A DNA stretch of 64,000 bases from Mesaphorura yosii (lineage: Eukaryota; Arthropoda; Collembola; Poduromorpha; Tullbergiidae), in contig WIXG01000132.1 of the NCBI GenBank assembly GCA_009869945.1, forward strand, positions 62,001 through 126,000, written 5' to 3'. The notes beneath the pieces were generated by a model. The model did no database searches. It was not told the DNA's origin and saw only the letters and a list, made by a program, of their open reading frames with translations. The translations under genes were made by a program, and so were the position numbers. Positions 34,103 to 47,763 of the stretch are shown in pieces (the stretch's first letter is position 1; each line of letters starts with the position of its first letter).

Positions 34103-37100
34103 ACTGCGATTATTTATGCAACCCTCCGGGAATTATTTTCAAACTATTCTCAAGTCCGTTCATGTGTGGGGCGAGCAGAAAGCACTACTAACTTATCAGG
34201 GGTATGGTTCAAGGATTATACTCCACCCCGGAACAGTCTGCCCCAAGTGTCGCGATACAAAGTACTAATGTTGTTTTCGTAAAGTGATTTCCTGATGAAA
34301 GCCGTTGCTCGCTGACACGAAGAGGCGTTTATAGCAATTTGCCACTCATGTTATTTGTTATCATGTCAGTCCTGGTGATTGAAATGGGCTCACGACTTCG
34401 CCGATTATCGCTGTAATTATTTAGCACCATCCATGCAATTAGGAAGCGTTCATTCCACGGTATACGCGTCTCATGTGTCTAATGCGGCTTGATTCATTTC
34501 GTAAAGTCGTGAAAGAGAAGCAAGTAATTATCTTCATGGGATGCAAAGAAACGTGCGAATAAATTCAACTTTCCATTTTGCCCACGCCAATATCGGCTTC
34601 TAGAGTCAGTCCCTTCATTTCCCAAGCCGAAAGAAATGACTTTTTGTACTCAGGCAGGTCGTCCCGAAATTTAATTTCAAGTTCCGACTTCACAACTGTA
34701 GACGTAAAGCAAGGCCAGCGGCTTCCGCCGTGAAATGCATAACCACGCATGGCACTGTGCATACACGCTCAACCTTATTCATGTCAGTTAACAATAAATT
34801 ACTATGACACACGGACAGCCAGCAGCCGGGCAATGCGCGAACGGAATGAGGATTTATTGCAGTCTGTATTTGCGATTCGACACGAAACCGACTGTGGAGG
34901 TTATAAAACTATATTCGAGCGCTCTGTTTCGTTCGCTTCACTCATTCAGTGGCTCCGCTCTGCCTCTGCTCTGGTTCGATAATAAAAATAATGCCACATG
35001 GAACAGACAAGATCATTGTTCTGGGAACGCAGTGCGGAGCCGAGCATCGAGCATTTTAAGTTAATCGAATTTAGTCGGCAAACACACATCGAACAAATTG
35101 TGGCTCTTTCACCAACGAAGCTGTGAGTAACTTTCTATTCATTTCCGCAGATAATAATCGTAATCATAACAGCACGATAATGTTCAATTCCCAGTCCATC
35201 GCCTCGCCATGTCGTGATGTAATGGCTGGCAATGGCTGAATGAATGAATGAATGAAAGCGTGTCCGGCGTGAAAGCGAAATGGGTGCTGTCAGCGTCATA
35301 ATTATTGTCATTATGCCGCCACCGCCTCTCGAAGCAGTTTACAAAGTGGGCTGAGAAAAGTAGAACAGAATGAAGCGAAACGAATGCGAATTGAAAGCCT
35401 TCCTGAAGGGAGTGGGTGAGCGAAATGTTTGTTCTAACTAGTATAATCATTTCATTACGATGCCTCGATGATTGTACGCTTCTCGGAGGAGGTTGTTTGC
35501 CAGCTGATGCCACTTGCCGTGCTTCGCTTCTTGTTCCGTCAAACACGGAGAAAAAAGTGTCATTTTCTCACGATGTTTGCGAGAGCTGCGAATTTCTCTA
35601 AAGGCAAGAATTTCTCGAGTTGCTTTTCCACCTCGTGAATGAAGACAAAGTTCCACGCTTCCAGGAAAAGTCAAAAATTTCTGCATTGAATCAGGTCGGC
35701 AAGACAAATGCGCACAGATCATGAGCTCCTGCACTCCTGCACTATTCTGCGAATAATGTTATCAATATTGAATTCAGTTTCACAATGAACACTGCGATGT
35801 GAGTTTGCATAATTGAAGAGGAGAAATGGAGAGGCTGTCAGTGTGTGTAAAAATCAGAGAGATTTATCGCTTTCTCTGCACCATGACCCATGCATTCCGT
35901 TCTCCGGTTCACGAATCGAGAACGACTAATCTTGTAAACCTGCCCCGGTTCCTAGCTATTTTCGAATTTTCGCCTATGCGACTTGAGGAATGAATCGCAA
36001 AACTGAAGTTACAAGTTGAGCTCCTTTGAATAGGTCGCACTCGCATTTTCAATACGCTTCTCGGCAATTCCGACAGTATTAAATTAAGGTACACGCGCGC
36101 ATGCATATAACTAACGATAACTAACTCTACACCATTTTCATTTCTTACGAGAGCTCGATTTATAATGAGACAGAATCTGCAGTAACAGAAAAGACTCGAT
36201 CCCATTTCATGGCTTGTTAATTAAATCGATTTTTACAAACAGTGTGTGTGCTTAAAACAAATGTGAACTTGAGCTGTCGAGATGAAATATGTGAAATGAC
36301 ATGACTTTGCCTGGCACTTTCGACAGCTGAGTTTTTGCTTTCTTAGTTGACAAACCATGCACAGGCATTCCGTTCCTAAATGCCCAGTTCGTATTTATTT
36401 ACTCATGCAGCTGACAAATTAATTTGGACAAGGGCAGGAGAGTAGGAAATGGCAAGCATAAAGCGTGCTTTTCATCTTCAGCTCTCAAATGAATACTAAT
36501 AGTCATCACAAAATGATTACCTCTGAGCGAGGCTGAAACGACGAGGCGAACTAAGAAAGTTTACAAGACTCAAAACTGGCCTTTCTTTTCATCTTACTAC
36601 GACATATTAAAGACCTCTCGAGAGTCCATGCCTGCACACGTTCTCGTCTGCTGCAGTCTAATAATATTTTAGCACAATATTGCTCTCAAATCTCAAATTA
36701 CTTAAGCTTCGTTTACAAGAGCGCTTTCTTGTTTGCACGCTGCGCTGGCAGCTTTGACGTTGCTTTCTCTCCTTTGAGCAACATCCACTAATGAATCTCC
36801 CCAGAAAGAAACTTTCTGCTTTGCGAGGCTTAATTATATGGTCGCATGGAGGCAGAGGCACCGAGAGTAGCAGTGGGAATTTCTTCATAAAATATATTAT
36901 ACTATTAGTATGAAAGCAAATAGTATGCGAATTTAAGTGCTTTTATTTATTTGGTGGACCAACAAACAAAATGCTGCCTCGCGCACTTCAATTGCCACGC
37001 TGATTCACCGTATTCAGAACATCGGGACACATTTATGACTGCTGATGTTTGAATTTTGAACGGTTAAGTAATCGTATATTTTTCTTTCACCAATGTATAA

Positions 37101-40100
37101 ATATGCACATTATGGAATTCTCTTTTCTGTGATGATGTTCAGGGCAAGGTACCGAATTAATGGAATGAATGCCAATGGAAAGTAATGCTAAACAGTGCAG
37201 TGCGAGAGCTGTGCGGAAACTTTACGGGATGCGTGAGCAAAAGTTCATTTTCTACTCGCAACTTCTTCACAGATAAATAATGTGATTCCCAATACCCGAT
37301 TGTCTTTGACCTGCTAGGCGCCCTACCTCATATATCAGCTCTCCAAGACACGTCTCCGCCGCACTGCACACGAACAGAACAACAACATTAATATTCGTCC
37401 ATCACCTTCGCCATGTGGCTGAACTTTTCCAGAATATCTGAACAAATAAGTTTTCCTCCAGGGGCTCTGTTTCTTTGTACGAGACCAAGACAGGTAGAAA
37501 TTTGTTGGTTCGCGAAAAGGCGAACGAAGTATTGAAAGTTGACTCGAAGAGTTCTAAAGCCCATTGAATGGGAAAGTTTGAAGATTTCCTGCCCGGAAGT
37601 TTAACCAGAACTGCAGCTACTATCCGCAGTATCAATTTCAATTCTGAATGGAAGATGAGAAGGACTTTTGTTCCCCAAATTGAATTCAGCTCCTTGCATT
37701 AAATTAAGTTGAAACACCTAGCAAAGCAAAGCCTAAAAACTAATTTCACTCTCTTCATTTCCTTAGGAGATGACTTGATGCTGTTTAAAAAGTCAATACT
37801 TTTGATGTGGTTGGTTTGATGTGAGTTACTCGTCTAATGCCACTAATGAGACTTCATACAACCCGTCAGGCATGGAAATATGAAACAAGCTAAAAGTGAA
37901 TAATCACAACGCTGATGTAGTCCATGAAAAATAGTTTTATTTGCATAATGTTCTCTTCGAGGAAGAAGCCGTTAACATTCAAGCACCTCGAGGAATACAT
38001 TTCATCAGATCATCCGAAGTCGCAAGTTTCAAGGCGGGCTGCTGTAGAATCTTTGGCTTTAGTTCAAATGAAGGGCTGAGATGACATAAAGTTCATCATG
38101 CACAATTTGTCAAGAATTATTACGAAATTAAATCATATCGCAGTTAATATCACTGAAACGGTTGAGCCGAAGTTCCCCTGCATTTCTGCGCATGAATCAC
38201 ACTAAAAATAAAGTACTTTTGTCGCGAACTGGAGAACTTTACCTTCCCCGATACGAAAGAAAGTCGCTGCACATAAAACCGGGCAGTAAAACGCGTAGAT
38301 CTGCTGGAGTGAGTTTTCCAGTCGTTGGTCGATGCTTTGCCATTTTTACTGCGTCAGTTCCATTTGAAGTGCAGATTGTCATTGAGTTTTCATTTACGAC
38401 CAGTCCGTTCCTTTTTACGATCGCCATTTAAAGTGACTCAATAGACCGTAAAAGTTTATGCCAGCTTCTCAATATTTTCCGTGTCACGAGAAACTGTAAC
38501 TTATTTCCGAACAATTGGAGACTGGAATATTCAGTTTTTCTTGCAGGCATCAATTATGCAGTGTGTGTTTGCAATTCAGAGATGATTAAAGTTTTGCATT
38601 CCTAGCTGACATTACACAAGACACGCATCGTTAATGAGCTCTACAACTTTGAGATTATTAGTGCAACGCTACTACAATTCTACTGTACCGCTATTAATAG
38701 AGCAATTCTGAGAATGCGGGCCTAAAATTAGATTTGAGGAATGAAACATCTCGCATCGATTTAGACAATATTGCCTGCATTATTTTGGCCTGAAACAATA
38801 ATTCCCTCTGTTATTAGCAGCAGCAGACACAGATGCAGATGCCCTAATTCATTAATCATTCGTTTCGTACGCTGCTGGCTGAAGGAAACAGGATGGTGGT
38901 GATCTCTTGGAGCTAACGCTGTCGCTTGCATGATAACACATTGGCAGCACAATTGCTATGAATTATGTGCTGACTGACATTTGCAGAAATTAGCGTGAAC
39001 TGGAACGACTAAATGTCATAAAGTCGTTTGCGCTGTGGCCGCAAGCCGTGAGAGATGACGTGCCTTGAATAAATCGTCCTACGATGCGATATGAGCTTTT
39101 GACGTGTCTCAGCGTTGGGCTTGTCACTTCGTTGCCGTGATGAACATTGCTTTAATCATTCCTCCATCCGTGTTAAAATTTCGAATTTGGGCCGTTTCAA
39201 AACATGTGTAAATATTGAAGTGGTTCCGGTTGATGCATTCATGCATGCGAGTTGCAGACGAAGAGATGAATAAATTAAATGTAATGTCCATACTGAGATA
39301 GATTTTGACTGGGCTCGGGGATGTCAGTTGAATGAGTTCGTCTACGTTTGATGGCAACACTACAGAATACTGTCCCCAACACACATGAAGAGGAATAACG
39401 CACGAAGAGGGGACAATGACAGCCAGCTTTTGTTTTCAGAAATACCATTACAATAGTATCAATGCAGTAATCATAATAATGGACATGATGATGACATCCC
39501 CGTATTCACGGATTCATCATGCGTGATGTTATTGTTGTCGTTTTGTTTTTTACCAAACTGTGTGTTTGTACGAATACTTCAGCTTAAATTTGCACACCAA
39601 ATCCGCCGACCCTCACCAAAATGAATTCGAGTACACGCTTACAGCAGCGTGTTGCACATTTAGAGGCCAGGCTCGAAACGCGTTAGTCAGATCACCACAC
39701 CTGGGCGAACCATAAATGTGTGCTAACGCTGTGGGAGAGAAATTGGGGCACAACAGAACCCGAAATACTTAATGCGCTTGGCCAGTTTACTTACACGATT
39801 GGGTGTCCAGTATCGATTTTACGCAACTAGTAGCGAAGCAATGGCCAAATGCAAAAGGCAGCAAGCAAGCAACGTCACGCGTCCATCCATTCGTCCGAAG
39901 CCTTCATGTTGAAGTCGATCATTCGAGACGAGGAATATTTGAGCAATGGCAATGCTACTTAACAACTCTGTTCTTGACAGCTCAATAATCTTGGTCGGAG
40001 GGAAGCTAAATATTATCGATAAAACACTTCCAGTCATTTCTGAGCATCCAACATCCGCCCTTTTCAAGTTCCATTCCATACTATTTTGTGTTTATTGTGC

Positions 40101-43100
40101 TATGTTGTAGTTTGTGTGCTGCTGAAGCTTGAATCTACGAAGATCAAGAATCCAATAGAATAATTACTCTAAAATTATGCCACAACAGCATTGAACGCAG
40201 ACACAAAGAAGTGGCAAGAGGGAGAAGTCTCAACATGATGTATTAAATTTATGCACAACAAACCATTCGCATTCTCATAAAATTAATAACCTCTCGCCTC
40301 ATGGTGAAATTGGGTAGTGGCGAACTTATCAGCGTCAGTATGCAAAATTATAAGATTTTCTTTTTGTATGGGTCTCATTAAAAATTCGTATGTGTGATTT
40401 GAGATTGCTAAAATCCCAAGTATCGTTAGCTTATCGGAACCAGAAGCAGCAACATGAAGTAAAATGAAAAATTCATTTTTAATTGTAATTGCCGTTGACG
40501 CGAACTGCTCAACCATCTCGAAGGTTTGCGGCCTTTCAAACTAAGTTTCCCTTTGCTAATCTCTTCCCTGACATTTACGTTCGCACTGTGGCCATCGAGA
40601 ATTGTGAATTACTTGTGTGGTAGGATGGATTGGACAAACAATGCAAAGAGCAGACTTGTTACGCTGTTGTGAGAACAACGTACACGCTGGTTGGTGTGAA
40701 TCCAATCGCGCAGTCTCTAAAGTTATGTGCATTGACGGCACGACTGCAGCAAAACCCTCGACTAGAATTTGGAAATGTTATGCTGAACACGAGTTGAGAA
40801 TGGATAAAACTTGGAAGGAAATACACTCACCGCAGTAGTCGAGTCCCGACTGTGAGTTGGAAAGGATGTGGACCTATGCAACAGCGGTTCCAGTCTCGCT
40901 TTCACGGAGTCGGCAGTTGTGATTGTGAAGTTCACATCAATATTTATAATCGTTTCTTTAAAAATTCTGTTCCGACATGTAGTCCGACATGTTCTGCTTC
41001 TAGTGCACACCTTCAAACTTACGAAATTTCATACATCAAACTACAGTTGAGGGTGAATTCCGCGCATAGAATTATTTCGAAGCTGACACATGCCACAGCG
41101 CAAATGACATGGGGTGAAGGAGCCAACGCCGAGCTTGTGTCAATGTGATCTTCGTGATTTATTCCTGAACACCCAAACGGGGCTGAACAGCCGATTTCGA
41201 TAGAATCCTAATTTCAAATTAATTGATTGTGGAGGACACAGGAATTACGCATCTGTTTATTTGCTACAGAGAACGCATCAAATGCTGTTGTGATTCATCT
41301 TTCCTCCTTCCGTTCTCCATTAATTGCAAATATTTAAACACTCATTTGCCTGGAGTTGGAATTGCGGGATAATAAAAAGGTAAGTCTAATTTTTAAGGAA
41401 TGTAGAATAACTTTGAGAATATCAAAAAGCATTATTGCAGTGTCAGATTCTCATTCCATTTAAAATCTCATCATTTTAAACTTAAAAACTTTCTGACCTA
41501 GATTGCGACTTGTGTGTTCACACCAGGCGTTTTGGGAATGACAAACCAGCAAAAGTTTTTTTTTCTAGTAGAATAAAGAAAGTTATTTTTATCGACTCAT
41601 ATTTGCATTGAGAGAATGGCAGAGTTCGTACGTCTCTTGGCTGGCTTCGGCATGGTTTGCGAGGCCGTGTCTGATACTATTATCGATGTTGGCTCATGCA
41701 ATCTTCAAATTTACTCCGTTTCCATTTAGCGTGTGCTAGCTTTGGGATTACTCCAAGGTGAAATTTCTCCGCTCCTCTTTCCTTGCCACTTGTTCTCTTG
41801 TTTTCTTCAGCCCGCTTGTTTGGGCACGTCTTTCAGTGTCAGCTGCATTCGCGGGCATCGCATTTGCCATTCTCTTTCCACTGGTTCAAACCACGAACTG
41901 TGACACGCCAGCAGCGGGTTGTCAATGAAGTGCGCAAGCTGAAGCCGACGCCTGGATTTTATTTAAGAAAACAGCGATGTTAGAGGCGAGCAAAACGAAA
42001 TTTGAATCCATTTACCGAGGTCACGTCTGGCGATTTCAGGAGATTAGGCTTTACGGCCTTCCTTTCACGTACAGAGGGCGAAAAGAAGCTTTAATTGCCT
42101 TTTTATGATCAAACGCTAGGTGGTCAAGGCTTCATCAATTCGGTTCTTTACTGGCCGTATTAGTGCGTTTTATTGCTTGGAGATCGCAAGCTTTGCACAC
42201 CGCTACGTAGCATTCAATGAGACCTGCCACTTTCTCCACAAAACATACAGTCACACAGCCGAAGAAGAACGTAATGTCACTGGAAGTCAAAGTCGAGGGG
42301 AGAAAACAACCATGAACGCCTTGTTGTAGAGGAAAAGAACACAAAGCAGGAAAAGTGAACCAGCATTGTATGAAGTGAATAAGGAAGTGCCACCGCCGCG
42401 CTCTTCTTCCTCCTTCCAAATTCGAAGAATGAAAATGGAGGAAAATACATTAGAAATAAAAACTTATAAAGTTTTCCCTTTTATGTTGTAAAATTACATT
42501 AGACTTTTATGTTGTGTGTTGTTTTGCGCATACCTTGAGTAATTTACCAAGTGTTTGTTCTCCGTCTTTCGCCTCGCGAACGAGTTTAGATTTACTCATG
42601 CCGATGCAATGTGCCTGGCGTAAAAACGGGTACGCCTTTGTCTGACGGACTGACTGGCACGCATCGCTTTCCAGTCCATTTTATATTTTTATGTTCTCCT
42701 CTTCTCCATACGCGCTCATACGGAATAACCAAATTTCCCCCTTTCTTGTTTTCTTCTGCTTTCGCCGTCGCCTCTCTGCCACCGCTCCGGGCCAGCTTAG
42801 GTCCCTGCCGCACTTGGTTTGTGTTTTCCATGTGATGGGAAGTTACTTTTCCATTTATTGGTTTCCCTTCTCCTCAGCCACGCTCTCGTACATCGCTTGT
42901 CTGTTCATTGTTATTTTGGAGGTGCGAAATCCATCAGGAAGATACGATGCATTAAGAATTTCTATTGAAATGTAATTTTCTCATGATGATTATAGAGCCG
43001 AGCTCATTAAAGTTGCCGAATGCTCGACGGGACTTTCCTTCTATCCCATCGAGTGGCGTAATTTGGTGTTTTGGTACAAGGTTGAATGGAGTCTTAAATA

Positions 43101-46100
43101 AATAAGTATACTTTCTACAGGAAATACATCTTTCTTTTTCGGTATTTTCGAAAAGGAATAAGCTTAGGATCTAGTTACAACCACTTGCGTTTCTCCCGTG
43201 AGCATCTCATTTGAGGGAACGTCGGTTCGAAAGCCGGCATTCCTCCACATAATATCTGCAGAACTAAATTGAGAGCTGAGTACCAAAACGGAATATAAAG
43301 TGCAGTACAATCATGCACCGTGCATTTATAAACGTCATAATATCCCACGCCGCACTGTATCGCGCTATGGCAAGTGCACGGTTGACTGGAGGAAAAAATG
43401 GAATATGGGAGCAGTCACCAGCGAAGGGAACATTATGCAGTCTGTTAGCTGTAATGTCATTAGAGAAAGTTTGCCCTTGCACTTGTGTCGTTGGACACTG
43501 AGGTGTTGAGCCTGCGATCCTTGCTGCAGCTGCAGACTGCACTGCATCATCCTTACTCGATATAATTCATTTAATGGTACACCAGAGAGCACGAGAAAGT
43601 AGAACTAAAATAATTTAATTTCCCGTTCTTTGCAACCATCACCATTAACATTGAGCACCTTAGTGCAGAAGCGCACAGAATTCATATTCGCTTTCATGTG
43701 AGACTCATTTGAACGGAAGGGCCGAGAGCGGGTGATCAAGTTCTTAAGCTCAGCTGCGCAAGTGGCATTGGAATTTCACGGGATTTATGTTTCCGCTGTT
43801 TGTTCACTTGACTTTGGCCCCAAAATGCACCGTGTGGCTGGCACTTTTCATTTTAAAATTCCTTTGCAAGCAGGAATGAAGTTCCGTGCCCATGCACGCT
43901 CTTGAATAATAACAATGCATAAGCCCGACGGTGGAACCTTTATCATCTGCGTCCTTGTCTTTATTGCAAAATAAAGCGGGTAGTGAAAGGCAAAGGGGAG
44001 AACGGGAAACTGTTCCCAGACATCTCTCACTCTACGTACGTGATGAGCGTGCATTTTTAATGCTGTGCATCAATATATGAACGCGTGGGCATATAAAACG
44101 TTCCAGCAGCATTCCGGCAGTTCCAAAGCCCTGAAGCTGACTGTGGCTGTAGCTGGTGATGATATAAAATATTCTGGAGATGAAGCTTCAATTTTGTTAA
44201 TGACAATCGTTCCTAGCAAAGGATATGAAACTATAAATTTTGAAAAGCCCAAACGGATGCCTCCGAATCTGCTCACGGCTTGTCCAAACATAAATCCCCA
44301 CGAACTTATGAAGCATAGAGAAATTGTGGGTTTATGATGAGTAAATAAGCTTTCTTCTACGTCAGGTCTTTGCTGTTTGTTTTCCTGCGAAATCACGAAT
44401 TCTTGTTACGTGCCTGGAATGAATTGCAAAACATGCTCCATGAAAGATGAATATTCTGGACAGTTTATTTTGCTCTTCACTTTTGAATCTTGATAAAGTT
44501 GTGCATGTTTAATGCTATTACGCATAATCCTCCCGAAACACGCTGTTTGAGTAAAACATCAGCAAGCAGGCACAACGAGCGGGCAGGCTGTATGGTGGGC
44601 TGCACGCTAGATTAAACAGATCATGGTTCCATTTCTTGCAGGCAGGCAAGGAAATATGGAGATCAGGAATTAGGAACTGTTCAACCCTGATTAGGCTGAA
44701 GAATCCAGTAACTGGTAATTACGCCTAAAACTCACACGCTTATTTAAGCACTTGTTGAGAGCGTGTTGAGGGCGCGTACTGCTATGAGAACTTTTTTTCA
44801 AACCGAGATCATATTAGCAATGTTCCATGCTGTGAAGGCTGTGAGAAGTTCCCATCGAGTTTCGTGTCGACTTTCGACGCTCAATAACCAGCAAAATCAA
44901 GACAGACATAGAGGCATCATGGCTGGCTCGTGCTTCGTATAATATGGATTTCATTTTGTCCACTGAATAAATGTCCGAGTCCATGACAAAGATTTGCACT
45001 ATGAGTTTTCCTGCTCGTTGGGATTGGCCTGATTTGCTTTAAGTACTGTATTGTATTTCTGTAATGCCGTGCTCAATAAAAGGGTTGCTTCAAATTTTTC
45101 ACTTGCAATCGAAAACGAATATAATGCCTGACGTGCGTCTCTCACACCCGTCTGAAATCGAAAACGTTCAGTCCAAGAGGAGTGTATTCCATAATATTTT
45201 CAGGTTATCCTCCCAGGAAGTTAAACCCCATACAAAGTGATTTCCAGTTCTTCAGAATTCATAGTACTCTTTCACGGGCAGTCTCTCAAATTCTATTTAA
45301 TTCCTCTCTTGCTAGTCGATGAAATTATGTCTTATTTGGATCTGAGATGGATAAAGAAGATTCAAGTAGGTCCATATTGTAGACTCCCATGCGTTTGTAC
45401 CGGCAACAGTGAATTGATGCACCTTCGTGCGCGTTTACAGCCATGAAATCTAATTTTATTGATTTTCCATACAGGCACTTACAATATGAATAGTCAAGGC
45501 GGCATAGAAATGAAGGAGAATCAAATCATATTCACATATTGAATCAAATGACACTGAACTTTATATCATATCACGTGAAGTCAAAGCAAGGCAAGGCAGG
45601 CATGGCTATGGCGCGGTTTCGCAAGGTGAGACTCACCTGCACAGCGCTCGAATGATTTTGCTTGCCAAACTGTCTCGAAGTGATACAAGAAGGTTCCTTA
45701 TTCTTTACCTGGATTTAATATTGTAACTTCTGCAAATTCATGCTCTTTGTTTAACAATTTATATTGAATGCTTTCTCTCTCGGAATAAAAACAGAGCAGA
45801 GCCTTACGCCATCACAGGTTATATGCGGAATTCCATTTCATGACTGACAGTACTCACGCCCAGACAGCCATGTGAAAATGCTCGATCAAGAACTAATTAA
45901 GTCAATATTTACTTCCCCTCCATTCTTTTATGAGGCTTTCCTTTTTATTACCAATTTTGGAGGTGCATAAAAATTTATACAGCCATTCCGCCAATCCCCC
46001 ACTTGAATGCAAATTTTAGTCTATTATTTTATCGGGGCTAATCTCCGTTTAGGAAAACCATTTTGTTTTATACCCGAAGGCTTAATGTCTCCTTTCCTAT

Positions 46101-47540
46101 TGCATGGTACCTGGCTGAGCTAAATTTTCCTATTAACTGTTGTTCCCCAACAACAATTGCTGGAGCTAAAATCGAATACATTTTGGCTAATACCCTCACG
46201 TGCACTTCTTCCGCATTGTGCATGGTTGGGTCCAACCTCAGAAACCCGAAAGGTCAATTCAAACGAAACCGTTGTATTCCAGGCTGGTAGTTAAGTTTCG
46301 TATGTTTTATCTGCACATAAAAGGCAATTAGAGCGCAGCTTCTTGACTTTGTACCTCATTTATTTGTCAGACCGCAACCGGTTGTTGAGAATAATACAGA
46401 CGAGAAGAGATGTGGATGTGAAGATTCAGGCCAGCTCTATCTGCGTAATTGTAATTAATTATTCCACTCTTTGTTCCCTATCCCAAGCATTTTAACCCAA
46501 TTTTCATTATTATTTGAGGCTGACACGAAAGCGATGGATAAGCATCTCCGAGTTCAGACAAGATACAACTGGAATATAATAGGTTTATATATTTCGGGGC
46601 ACGAATTTTCCACTGGCTGACGCAAAAGCAGCTAAATCACATAAATGACGAGTAGTTTCAACATTCATCACACTCTTGATTTGATTTAAGTGCGATTTCA
46701 GTTTAATCTGAAAATAGAATTATGGAATTAGTATTGCTTCAACAAAATGCGTAAATAGTGTGATTATGCCTTGATTAGAGATCCATGCTTATAGAGATGA
46801 TCCGCTGACGATCGCTCGCTTTAACCTGGTCATATCATGTTCATGTGTGTGGACACGGGAGCTCTTTCTGCTCGCAGAGGCCTGACGGTCCTAGGATTTG
46901 AGAAGGGAAAACAGAAATTTTCTGCAACCGTGACCAGCTGATATGCAATCAATCAAAAGCATCAGCGTCTCGTGTTTGATTTGATGTCTGCGATTATATA
47001 AATAACATTTGACTCATCCAATGAAAGTTCTTGGAAGAGCCGTCATTTGTGGGCATAACCGCAAGCACGATCACGTAATTTGTAATGCGGCAAGTCATAC
47101 ATTACGATTATATGAGGAATTAAATATCAACCATGGCACACATGGCACGCTGGTGCAGTGCAGTTCGATTTCATTGGACCGCATTGCATTTCAAGAGCAC
47201 AGTGTGGATTTTTTGTGGCGAGATAAGGAAATGTCCGCCTGCCATGGCATGGCAATTGTATTTCGTCAGCATCGAGTTACATGAACGTGTGAGTGTATGT
47301 AACTGTATTGGGACTGATAAAGGCATACGTACGCATGCATGAGATTTGTAATTGAAACTGAGAATGAAAGGTTACGCCGTTTCAACATGAACTCATGGTT
47401 TCGGGTGGAGCAAATATAGTACTGGCAAATCTCTGGTTTTCTGTGAGATTACGGCATGAGCCAGTCGATTGTCAATGTGCTCACAATCGCAGCATTGCGG
47501 CATTTGTACAATTCCATTTAATTTATTTCTGATTCTCCAG
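34103..47540. other. 13-kb gene-poor stretch, probably upstream region or first intron of the glucuronosyltransferase gene
   Basis: No frame here shows domain, splice or family support; all open frames are short and random-looking. The stretch has mixed composition, a short TGAA tandem run at about 35244 and no recognisable transposon. It ends at the acceptor (CTCCAG, 47535-47540) of the leader exon of the B3GAT gene, so much of it may be a 5' intron with regulatory elements. Confidence 0.5.
34902..35122 (+). promoter_or_regulatory. Candidate core promoter and 5' non-coding exon of the B3GAT gene
   Basis: A TATAAAA (34902) and a TATATT (34910) stand 38 and 30 bases before an initiator-like TTCACTC (A at 34940). 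A consensus-like donor (CTGTGAGTAA) follows at 35123. A leader exon of about 34940-35122 spliced to 47541 is possible. Motif evidence only. Confidence 0.25.
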
Positions 47541-47763
47541 GTGTAAAAGTGCAAGCCGATGCCATCCTGCCTCCGTCTTCCCTGATCGATGTCACGGTGT
47601 CCAGCAAGTGCAGTGTCGGTTCGTGGAAGACGGCCAACCGAACACTTGTGATTCCAGTGAAGACACTATCACAGAAAAGACTGGATCTCAAACAAGTAAT
47701 GAGTCAAAGTGTGGCAACTGAAACTACAATCCAAAGCACAACTCTTAGATCTTCAGCTTCGCC
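47541..47763 (+). promoter_or_regulatory. 5' leader exon of B3GAT gene with upstream ORFs
   Basis: Begins at an acceptor (47535-47540) and runs into the coding exon. Three upstream ATGs occur: a short ORF at 47559-47585, one at 47589-47651, and one at 47699-47842 that overlaps the true start in another frame. They could lower translation of the main frame. Confidence 0.5.

Noticed and set aside
34565-45446. Many 60-120-residue frames in the gene desert
   Set aside because: Both strands and all frames show such stretches, none with domains, conserved motifs or coherent splice sites.
47549-47698. Frame upstream of the B3GAT start that reads without stops
   Set aside because: It is out of phase with the enzyme, has no ATG at its beginning and no family match, so I treat it as leader with upstream ORFs.
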